A stretch of DNA of 5,222 nt, taken from the NCBI GenBank assembly GCA_025464025.1, contig JAODBP010000053.1, forward strand, positions 1 to 5,222, written 5' to 3'. Below, one piece after another: positions 1 to 4,800 of this stretch. The notes under the pieces are model-generated. The model made no database searches and was not told the origin of the DNA. It saw only the letters and a program-made list of their open reading frames with translations. Each line of letters starts with the position of its first letter. The first letter of the stretch is position 1. Source of the stretch: Actinomycetes bacterium. GTDB lineage: Bacteria > Actinomycetota > Acidimicrobiia > Acidimicrobiales > CADCSY01. Made by a program: the position numbers and the translations under genes.

Positions 1-395
1 GGCATGTCGAGCAGCTCGAAGTCGGCGGGCAGGCCGCCGGCGGCCACGCCGAGCCCGACCCGACCGGGGAAGCGGGCGTTCAGCCAGGCGGCCTCCTCGG
101 CCACGATCGTCGGCACGCGGAGGGGGAGCAGGACGGGGGAGGCGGCGCCCCAGCCGGTGGCCATCCCCTCCAGGCACCAGCCCACCATCTGCTGCGGGTT
201 CGGGGCGTAGCCGTAGAAGCCGGCGTGGTGCTCGCTGACCATCACCCCGTCGAACCCGTGGGCGGCGGCGAGCGCGGCCTGGGCCGTGAGCTCGGCGACG
301 ACGTCCGGCGCCGGCCGGTCGAGGTGCGGGTAGAGGCGCAGCGAGATCGATCCCGGCGCCAGTGGTCCCGGTCCCGACGTTGGTGTTGCTGCCAT
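1..395 (-). CDS. Luciferase-like (LLM class) flavin-dependent oxidoreductase, N-terminal part, cut by window edge
   Basis: The minus strand is open from an ATG at 395 to the left edge: 131 codons with no stop. After a low-complexity Ala/Pro/Gly/Ser leader of about 15 residues, the protein shows bacterial-luciferase-fold features. These are a first beta strand near residues 16-22 (SISLRLYP), an Ala-rich helix, then FDGVMVSEHH at 48-57, the xEHH signature usual in this family. A conserved-looking stretch follows, with PVLLPLRVP at 87-95, VAEEAAWLN at 98-106 and GRVGLGVAAGG at 111-121. Family members are typically about 300-350 residues, so roughly 40% is present. They are cytoplasmic TIM-barrel enzymes that use reduced flavin (FMNH2 or F420H2) to oxidise or reduce small organics; the cofactor and substrate cannot be told from this part. 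The start is supported by a GAGGGGGG ribosome binding site just upstream. It is divergent from the dioxygenase gene at 474 and shares its control region. Family call firm, substrate unknown. Confidence 0.85.
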   Translation of the reverse strand, partial: MAATPTSGPGPLAPGSISLRLYPHLDRPAPDVVAELTAQAALAAAHGFDGVMVSEHHAGFYGYAPNPQQMVGWCLEGMATGWGAASPVLLPLRVPTIVAEEAAWLNARFPGRVGLGVAAGGLPADFELLDM

Positions 396-413
396 GTCCC
401 CCCTCGACGACCC

Positions 414-443
414 TTGACCCAGGTCTCTTGTGCCTAAGATACT
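414..443 (+). promoter_or_regulatory. Candidate sigma-A-type promoter for the TauD-family dioxygenase gene
   Basis: A -35-like TTGACC lies at 414-419. Two -10 choices follow: GATACT at 438-443 (18-bp spacer) or TAAGAT at 435-440 (15-bp spacer, but a TAnnnT form common in actinomycetes). Transcription would begin near 447-451, giving a 5' leader of about 25 nt that includes the ribosome site at 463-471. This is the most AT-rich patch of the local region. Each -10 hexamer is only a 4-of-6 match to consensus, so this is a plausible rather than a demonstrated promoter. Confidence 0.45.
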
Positions 444-456
444 TGGCCACGAGAGA
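424..456. promoter_or_regulatory. Operator-like dyad over the shared -10 region
   Basis: TCTCTTGTG at 424-432 and CACGAGAGA at 448-456 are inverted copies with 8 of 9 positions matching, separated by 15 bp. The half-site centres are about 20 bp apart, or two turns of the helix, as expected for a dimeric regulator binding one face of DNA. The dyad is centred on position 440, inside both candidate -10 elements, so a bound protein would block both promoters. The MarR-type protein encoded at 1378-1857 is a natural candidate binder, but that link is inference. Confidence 0.4.
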
Positions 457-464
457 GTAGTCGA
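436..464 (-). promoter_or_regulatory. Candidate divergent promoter for the flavin-dependent oxidoreductase gene
   Basis: Read on the minus strand, TCGACT (464 to 459) and TATCTT (441 to 436) form a -35/-10 pair with a 17-bp spacer, each matching consensus at 4 of 6 positions. The -10 overlaps the -10 proposed for the opposite gene, so the two promoters would be face to face and mutually exclusive or co-regulated. The evidence is weak on its own and rests mainly on spacing and on the lack of a better candidate in the 78-bp gap. Confidence 0.3.
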
Positions 465-473
465 GGGGGGAAG

Positions 474-1292
474 ATGGCGCTGGAGATCACACCGGTGACC
501 GCGGTCATCGGCGCCGAGGTTCGGGGCGTCGACCTGCGGGACGACCTCGACGGCGCGACGGTCGCCGCCATCCGCCGGGCCCTGCTCGACCACCTCGTGC
601 TGTTCTTCCGGGGCCAGGAGCTCGACGACGAGGCCCACCTCGCGTTCGCCCTGCGCTTCGGGCCGCTCTCGATCCCGCCGCTGACCACCAAGTTCCAGGA
701 CAGCCCGGCGGTCACCGTGCTCGACCAGGTGGCACCGAAGGGCCAGGGCGCGGACGAGTGGCACAGCGACAACACGTTCATGGCCAACCCGCCGCTCGGG
801 TCGATCCTGCGCTGCGAGACGCTCCCGGCCGTCGGAGGTGACACCTGCTTCGCGTCGATGTACGCCGCCTACGACGGGCTGTCGCCGAACATGCGCCAGT
901 TCGTCGACGGGCTGACCGCGGTGCACGACATCACCAAGGTGATGCACAAGGCCATCCGCGACGGCAACACCAACCTCGACCTGGCCGAGACCCAGGCGAA
1001 GTGGCCGCCGGTGGAGCACCCGGTTGCCCGGGTCCACGAGGAGACCGGCCGCAAGGCGCTGTTCGTGAACCGCAACTCGACCAGCCACATCGTCGGGCTC
1101 AGCGAGCGGGAGAACGAGGTGCTGCTGCCGTTCCTGCTCGAGCACGCCCGCTCACCGGAGTACCAGTGCCGTCTCCACTGGGAGCCGGGCACGGTCGCCT
1201 TCTGGGACAACCGCTCGATGCAGCACTACGCCGTGGCCGACTACACCGAGCGCCGCGTCATGCGGCGAGTGACGATCGATCAACACTCATGA
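474..1292 (+). CDS. TauD/TfdA-family Fe(II)/2-oxoglutarate-dependent dioxygenase
   Basis: This complete 272-residue protein matches the usual 270-300 residue length of the TauD/TfdA family. These cytoplasmic double-stranded beta-helix enzymes couple 2-oxoglutarate decarboxylation to substrate hydroxylation. The iron facial triad is visible as H97 and D99 in EWHSDNTF (95-102) and the distal H251 in WDNRSMQHYAV (244-254). R261, in YTERRVMRRVT (257-267), aligns with the TauD arginine that binds the 2-oxoglutarate carboxylate, R265 with the other conserved TauD arginine, and T124 in GGDTC with its 2-oxoglutarate-contacting Thr. The N-terminus (GAEVRGVDL, HLVLFFRGQ) is also typical. The segment before H97 (LSIPPLTTKF) does not contain the taurine-contacting His of TauD, so taurine is unlikely to be the substrate; sulfonates, sulfate esters, aryloxy-acids or other acids remain open. 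The ATG is supported by the strong G-rich site at 463-471. The gene is divergent from the flavin oxidoreductase and is followed by a MarR gene 85 bp downstream. Confidence 0.92.
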   Translation: MALEITPVTAVIGAEVRGVDLRDDLDGATVAAIRRALLDHLVLFFRGQELDDEAHLAFALRFGPLSIPPLTTKFQDSPAVTVLDQVAPKGQGADEWHSDNTFMANPPLGSILRCETLPAVGGDTCFASMYAAYDGLSPNMRQFVDGLTAVHDITKVMHKAIRDGNTNLDLAETQAKWPPVEHPVARVHEETGRKALFVNRNSTSHIVGLSERENEVLLPFLLEHARSPEYQCRLHWEPGTVAFWDNRSMQHYAVADYTERRVMRRVTIDQHS

Positions 1293-1316
1293 TCGAGCTC
1301 GCAAGCTTCGCTCGAT
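1292..1316 (+). other. Hairpin at the end of the dioxygenase gene
   Basis: ATCGAGC at 1292-1298 pairs perfectly with GCTCGAT at 1310-1316, a 7-bp stem with an 11-nt loop. The 5' arm begins at the last base of the dioxygenase stop codon. There is no U-run after it, so it is not a classic intrinsic terminator. It could protect the mRNA 3' end or be part of a small intergenic repeat. The ATG at 1315 that opens the longest MarR reading frame lies inside the 3' arm, which argues against its use as a start. Confidence 0.4.
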
Positions 1317-1330
1317 GTGCCGCCTGCTCG

Positions 1331-1354
1331 CTGGCGCTCCCGACGCCGGCCTTT
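1331..1354 (+). terminator. Weak intrinsic-terminator-like hairpin between dioxygenase and MarR genes
   Basis: CTGGCG at 1331-1336 pairs with CGCCGG at 1344-1349 (six pairs, one of them G-U) around a 7-nt loop, and is followed by CCTTT at 1350-1354. The U tract is short, as is common in GC-rich actinomycetes. If it works, MarR transcription would depend on read-through or on a promoter I cannot identify in the 85-bp spacer (1293-1377). Confidence 0.3.
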
Positions 1355-1377
1355 GCTCACGAGCACGGACGGCTTCG

Positions 1378-1857
1378 GTGACGGACCTCGACCGGCACCT
1401 GGAGGACGGCGGCATCAGCGGCGTCTTCACGCGGGTGACGCGGGTGGGCCTGCTGCTCGACGCCTTCCAGCACCGGTGCCTCGACGAGTTCGGGCTGCGC
1501 TTCGTCGACTTCTCCGTGCTGCGCGTCGTCGAGCTCGCCGGCCAGCTCACGCCGTCGGAGCTGGCCGAGCTGACGCTGCGCTCGACGGGCGGCATGACGC
1601 AGATCGTCGACCGCCTGGTGAAGCAGGGACTCGTGCTCCGCTCGCCGGACGAGAACGATCGGCGCAAGGTCGTGATCGTCCTCACGCCCAAGGGTCGTCG
1701 CCTCACCGACCAGGCCCAGCGGGCCTACGCCCGCGAGCGGGCGCGCGTCCTCGGCCCCCTCTCGGAGGCCGAGCTGCACGAGATCGACGCCGCCGTGCGC
1801 CGCTTGCTGGAGCTGCTCAGCGAGGACGCTGCCGCAGCCCAGGAGGCGGTCTCGTGA
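1378..1857 (+). CDS. MarR-family winged helix-turn-helix transcriptional regulator
   Basis: From the GTG at 1378 the product is 159 residues, the normal MarR size. The order is typical: an N-terminal dimerisation helix (about 15-40); a winged helix-turn-helix with LTPSELAELTLRSTGGMTQI (57-76) as the helix-turn-helix core and VDRLVKQGLVLR (77-88) following; the signature wing DENDRRKVVIVLT (91-103), close to the D-x-x-D-R-R pattern of MarR proteins; then LTPKGRRL and a C-terminal dimerisation helix. These cytoplasmic dimers usually repress nearby genes until a small, often phenolic, ligand binds. The frame is open back to an ATG at 1315, but those 21 extra residues look like translated spacer (Cys/Arg/Ala-rich) and that ATG lies in a hairpin, so GTG is preferred; neither start has a clear Shine-Dalgarno. 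It is on the same strand as the dioxygenase and is the likely controller of this locus (inference). Confidence 0.88.
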   Translation: MTDLDRHLEDGGISGVFTRVTRVGLLLDAFQHRCLDEFGLRFVDFSVLRVVELAGQLTPSELAELTLRSTGGMTQIVDRLVKQGLVLRSPDENDRRKVVIVLTPKGRRLTDQAQRAYARERARVLGPLSEAELHEIDAAVRRLLELLSEDAAAAQEAVS

Positions 1858-1869
1858 GACCCCTAGGTC
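1848..1869. terminator. Overlapping palindromes at the convergent MarR/cupin gene ends
   Basis: GGTCTC at 1848-1853 and GAGACC at 1856-1861 are perfect inverted copies two bases apart; in RNA this would be a 5-bp stem with a CGUG tetraloop. It overlaps a second dyad, GACC at 1858-1861 with GGTC at 1866-1869 around CCTA. The two stop codons are 5 bp apart, so any termination signal for either gene must lie in or near this structure, which is symmetric and could act in both directions. There is no T-run on either side, so the terminator role is tentative. Confidence 0.3.
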
Positions 1870-2237
1870 AGGACGGTGGTCGACGCCGCCTTGCGGATCG
1901 TCACGAACGTCATGCCCTCGTCGCCGGCGACGAAGCCGTACTCGTGGCCGGCCTCGAGCGCCATCGAGTCGTACGGCTTGAGCGTCGGCCCACCGCCCAG
2001 CATCGTCATCTCGCCCTCGAGCAGCATGATCAGCTCGTCGTGCCCGTGCATGTGCTCCGGGACGGTGTAGCCGGCCGGGAACCACGAGATCTGGCTGTGG
2101 AACCCGCCCTCGCCCTTGGCGAGGTACTTGCGGCGTGCCCCCGCCTTCTGGGCGCTGTCGACCAGCGCCTTCGGTGCGCCCGACGCGGTCTCGTCCGGGA
2201 AGTCGATGTCATCGATCAAGAAGAAGGTGGCCCCCAT
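1863..2237 (-). CDS. Small single-domain cupin protein
   Basis: From the ATG at 2237 this is a 124-residue protein. The frame extends to a GTG at 2255, giving 130 residues; residue numbers below use that longer form. Neither start has a good Shine-Dalgarno, so the start is uncertain. Cupin motif 1 is textbook: G62, five residues, H68-M-H70, three residues, E74, six residues, G81, fitting G(X)5HXH(X)3-4E(X)6G. Motif 2 is looser, with LEAGHEYGF (100-108) supplying H104 as the probable fourth metal ligand. Such cytoplasmic beta-barrel proteins bind one metal ion (Fe, Mn, Ni or Zn) and act as small dioxygenases, isomerases, decarboxylases or ligand sensors; which applies cannot be told here. There is no helix-turn-helix, so it is not an AraC-type regulator. 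It is transcribed away from the amidohydrolase operon, with its start only about 15-33 bp from the first gene of that operon, so the two probably share control. Confidence 0.85.
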   Translation of the reverse strand: MGATFFLIDDIDFPDETASGAPKALVDSAQKAGARRKYLAKGEGGFHSQISWFPAGYTVPEHMHGHDELIMLLEGEMTMLGGGPTLKPYDSMALEAGHEYGFVAGDEGMTFVTIRKAASTTVLT

Positions 2238-2258
2238 GGGCTGCCACACAACCACGCC

Positions 2259-2266
2259 AAGGGGGA
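2259..2266 (+). promoter_or_regulatory. Ribosome binding site that fixes the GTG start of the first amidohydrolase
   Basis: AAGGGGGA lies 3 bases before the GTG at 2270. It decides the start in a frame that stays open far upstream (to 2135) through what is really the antisense of the cupin gene. The following bases ATGTGA (2268-2273) also form an immediate start-stop pair in another frame that overlaps the GTG. Confidence 0.65.
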
Positions 2267-2269
2267 AAT

Positions 2270-3442
2270 GTGAAGCACGGATTCAAGGTCTTCGACGCGG
2301 ACGCCCACGTCATCTATCCGAAGGACCTGTGGCAGCGTTACCTGCCCGAGAAGTTTCGCGATCGCATCGGGCTGCGCCAGCCGATCGAGGGCTGGGAGGC
2401 CTACAACCCGGTCACCGTCGACGGGAAGTGGACCCAGCACGACACGTCGCTGTACGGCCGGTTCCAGCGCTACATCGACTGGACCGCCGACGACATGATC
2501 GCCAAGTACGGCGAGTGCGTGCTCAAGGGCTTCACCGGTGACGCCGTCGCCGATGCCCTCGAGATCGACGGCATCGATCTCAGCGTGATCTACGGCCCGG
2601 AGTACGACCTGTGGGTCGAGGGGCTCGACCCCGAGCTCCAGGCCGCCATGGTCCGGGCCTACAACCACTGGGCCGTCGACATGCGCGAGACGTCCCGCAA
2701 GCGGGTTCACGCCGCGTCACCGATCGCCCTCAACGACGTGAGTCGGGCGCTGGTCGAGATCCAGTACGCCTACGACGAGTGCGGCACGCGCGCCTTCTGG
2801 GCCCGCCCCGGTGAGTTCAACAAGCGGACCCTCGGCGACCGCTACTACGACCCGATCTGGGAGCTGCTCCAGGACCTCGACGTCACGTTCGCGACCCACG
2901 AGTTCATGGGCCTGCGGGGCACGACGTTCGGCTCCGACCGGTTCAAGTCCTACAACGAGTGGCACGTGGTCGTGCACCCGTTCGAGGCCATGGGCGCCAT
3001 CACGTCGATGATCTGCCACGGCGTGTACGAGCGGTTCCCGCGCCTGCAGGTCGCCTACATGGAGGCCGGCTGCGGCTGGCTGCCGTCGTGGCTGCACCGC
3101 ATCGACGAGCACCTCGAGCTGGCCGGCAAGGAGTTCCCGGAGCTGACGATGTCGGCCACCGACTACTTCAAGCGCAACTGCTGGATCTCCACGGAGTGCG
3201 AGGACCCGTTCGTCGCCGACGTCATCACCTGGATGGGCGACGACCGGATCCTGTTCGAGTCCGACTTCCCGCACCCCGACTCGAAGTACCCGAAGACGGT
3301 CGACGAGTTCGTGGGCCTCCTGCCCGACCGGATCAGTGAGGAGTCGAAGCGCAAGATCCTCTGGGACAACCCGGTCGCCTTCTACAAGTTCCCGGACTCG
3401 CACTACCCGGAGGGCATCCTCGACGCGTCGGTGACGGCGTGA
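2270..3442 (+). CDS. Amidohydrolase_2-family metal-dependent hydrolase/decarboxylase (COG2159-like)
   Basis: From the GTG at 2270 the product is 390 residues. It has the TIM-barrel signature of the amidohydrolase_2 group, which includes ACMSD and gamma-resorcylate decarboxylase: VFDADAHV at 7-14 (metal motif D11-x-H13), FATHE at 207-211 (H210), ICHGVYERFPRLQVAYMEAG at 248-267, and FESDFPHPD at 329-337 (D332, the usual catalytic/metal Asp). A WLP..L.RIDEHLE helix follows the third element, as in many family members. Where ACMSD has the catalytic His of its FAHGGG motif, this protein appears to have E265 (YMEAGCGW), so the chemistry may differ. Members decarboxylate or hydrolyse aromatic or unsaturated carboxylates in the cytoplasm; the substrate is not predictable. 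It is first in a plus-strand operon, ending in GTGA, where its TGA overlaps the GTG of the CoA ligase by 4 nt, so the two should be translationally coupled. Confidence 0.88.
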   Translation: MKHGFKVFDADAHVIYPKDLWQRYLPEKFRDRIGLRQPIEGWEAYNPVTVDGKWTQHDTSLYGRFQRYIDWTADDMIAKYGECVLKGFTGDAVADALEIDGIDLSVIYGPEYDLWVEGLDPELQAAMVRAYNHWAVDMRETSRKRVHAASPIALNDVSRALVEIQYAYDECGTRAFWARPGEFNKRTLGDRYYDPIWELLQDLDVTFATHEFMGLRGTTFGSDRFKSYNEWHVVVHPFEAMGAITSMICHGVYERFPRLQVAYMEAGCGWLPSWLHRIDEHLELAGKEFPELTMSATDYFKRNCWISTECEDPFVADVITWMGDDRILFESDFPHPDSKYPKTVDEFVGLLPDRISEESKRKILWDNPVAFYKFPDSHYPEGILDASVTA

Positions 3443-4800
3443 GCGTCGGGATCCGACGACCGCACCAGTCGGTCGACTACGACGACCTGGTCCGCCAGTT
3501 CCAACCCGCACCCGAGTACTTCGCCGACGGCTGGCTGAAGTCGCCGGAGGAGATCGAGCGGGTCCAGCTCAACCGGCTCAAGGAGCGGGCCATGGCGGTG
3601 CGCCACGTGCCGTTCTTCGCCAAGCGGTGGGCCGAGGCCAAGTTCGACCCGCGTGACCTCAAGAGCGTCGAGGACCTCTGGCAGGTGCCCTTCTACACCG
3701 TCGACGACATCCGGAAGTCGATCGACGAGCACCCGCCGTGGGGCGACTACCAGGGCGTCACGCCGGGGCAGGCGCTCACCGAGCCGATGCGGATCTGGAT
3801 GTCGGGCGGCACCACCGGCAAGTCGCGCCCGACCTTCTACACGCACTGGGACCGGGAGGCCGGCGCCATCCTCACGGCGCGGGCCCTCTACATGCAGGGC
3901 ATCCGACCCGGCGACGTGGTGCTCAACGCCTGGGCCTACGGCACCCACAACGGGGCGTTCTGCTTCGACGAGGCGCTGCACCGCTGGCTCAACTGCATCG
4001 TCATCACCACCGGCACCGGCAACGTGACGTCGTCGGAGAAGCAGGTCGAGCTGGCGATCCAGTACGGCGCCACCGCCATCCTGACCACCGGCGACTACCT
4101 GCTGCGCCTGTCGCAGGTGGCCCAGGAGATGGGCTACTCGCCGACCGACCTGAAGATCCGGGCCCTGCCGAACATCGGCGACCGCGAGGTGCTCGAGTCG
4201 ACCTTCGGGGCCGAGTGCTACAACTCCTACGGCTTCCACGAGGTGCAGTGGGTCTCGGTCGAGTGCCCGGCGCACGACGGCCTGCACATCTTCGAGGACG
4301 CCTTCGTGGTGCAGATCGTCGACCCCGAGACGGGGGAGCGGCTGCCCGACGGCGAGCTCGGGTCGATCTGCATCACCGAGCTGTACAAGACCGGCTCGCC
4401 GCAGTTCCGGTACAACATCATGGACCTCTCCTACCTGTACCCGCGGGAGCAGTGCTCGTGCGGGTCGTGGCTGCGCAAGATGGCGCCGTTCGCCGGCCGG
4501 GGCGACAACATGATCAAGCTCCGGGGCATCAACGTGTGGCCCGAGGGTGTGTTCGAGATCGCCAAGGACGTGCCCGGCACGACCGACGACTGGTTCGCCC
4601 GGGCCGTCCGCGTCGAGAACCGCGACGAGCTGATCTTCCACATCGTCGGTGACGCCGAAGCCGGACCCGCGGTCGAAGCGAGGCTGCGCGATCGTCTGGG
4701 TGTGAAGATCCAGGTCGAGATGGCCCAGCCGGGCTCGCTCGACGAGTGGACCGAGATCGGGGTGGCAGCCAAGTTGAAGCGGTTCCGTGACGACCGCTGA
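3439..4800 (+). CDS. PaaK-like (phenylacetate-CoA ligase family) AMP-forming acyl/aryl-CoA ligase
   Basis: This is a 453-residue protein; PaaK enzymes are about 430-440. Adenylate-forming motifs are in order: the P-loop MSGGTTGKSRP at 121-131; a YGFHE motif at 264-268, equivalent to the YG-x-(S/T)-E of the family; RYNIMD at 324-329, whose D329 should bind the ribose; GRGDNMIKLRGINVWP at 353-368, the hinge characteristic of the PaaK branch; and a C-terminal lysine, K445 or K447 in AAKLKRFRD, as the acyl-adenylation Lys. C276, H279 or H283, C339 and C341 (ECPAHDGLHI and QCSCG) form a Cys/His set that could bind a structural metal. The expected reaction is carboxylic acid + ATP + CoA to acyl-CoA + AMP + PPi, on phenylacetate-like or other aryl or cyclic acids; the actual acid is unknown. 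It starts on GTG within the GTGA overlap with the upstream amidohydrolase and ends inside the next gene, implying coupled translation of a three-gene module. Confidence 0.9.
   Translation: MSVGIRRPHQSVDYDDLVRQFQPAPEYFADGWLKSPEEIERVQLNRLKERAMAVRHVPFFAKRWAEAKFDPRDLKSVEDLWQVPFYTVDDIRKSIDEHPPWGDYQGVTPGQALTEPMRIWMSGGTTGKSRPTFYTHWDREAGAILTARALYMQGIRPGDVVLNAWAYGTHNGAFCFDEALHRWLNCIVITTGTGNVTSSEKQVELAIQYGATAILTTGDYLLRLSQVAQEMGYSPTDLKIRALPNIGDREVLESTFGAECYNSYGFHEVQWVSVECPAHDGLHIFEDAFVVQIVDPETGERLPDGELGSICITELYKTGSPQFRYNIMDLSYLYPREQCSCGSWLRKMAPFAGRGDNMIKLRGINVWPEGVFEIAKDVPGTTDDWFARAVRVENRDELIFHIVGDAEAGPAVEARLRDRLGVKIQVEMAQPGSLDEWTEIGVAAKLKRFRDDR

Larger units (their letters stand above)
397..471. repeat. 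12-bp perfect inverted repeat carrying both ribosome binding sites of the divergent gene pair
   Basis: TCCCCCCTCGAC at 397-408 is the exact reverse complement of GTCGAGGGGGGA at 460-471. The match weakens just beyond: two of the next three outward-to-centre positions also pair. Each arm contains the purine-rich Shine-Dalgarno of one gene: the left arm, read on the minus strand, lies 1 base from the ATG at 395, and the right arm lies 2 bases from the ATG at 474. Part of the symmetry comes from both genes having a strong G-run ribosome site, but the shared TCGA and flanking C extend past what translation needs. The outer arms could therefore also be protein-binding half-sites. Confidence 0.7.

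Noticed and set aside
4..437. Two short plus-strand open frames (4-210 and 225-437)
   Set aside because: Both lie opposite the flavin-dependent oxidoreductase, whose minus-strand frame carries clear family motifs and runs uninterrupted to the window edge.
1315..1377. ATG at 1315 as the MarR start
   Set aside because: It lies in the 3' arm of a 7-bp hairpin, has no ribosome site, and adds 21 residues unlike MarR N-termini; the GTG at 1378 gives a normal-length protein.
2135..2269. Upstream extension of the first amidohydrolase by 45 codons to an ATG at 2135
   Set aside because: The added residues are Pro/Arg/Ser-rich and antisense to the cupin; the GTG at 2270 has a strong AAGGGGGA site and starts directly before the conserved FDADAH strand.
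1317..2273. Plus-strand open frame of 318 codons across the MarR gene and the cupin region
   Set aside because: It is Arg/Pro/Ala-rich, frame-shifted from the MarR protein and antisense to the cupin; a shadow of GC-rich codons.
2717..3511. Minus-strand open frame of 264 codons opposite the first amidohydrolase
   Set aside because: Its composition is that of reverse-complemented GC-rich coding sequence, with no recognisable motif; the plus-strand frame has a full set of family motifs.
3403..4641. Long minus-strand open frame of 412 codons opposite the CoA ligase gene
   Set aside because: It is rich in Val, Gly, Arg, Leu and Asp with no domain pattern, as expected of the antisense of a GC-rich gene; the plus strand has every adenylate-forming motif in order.
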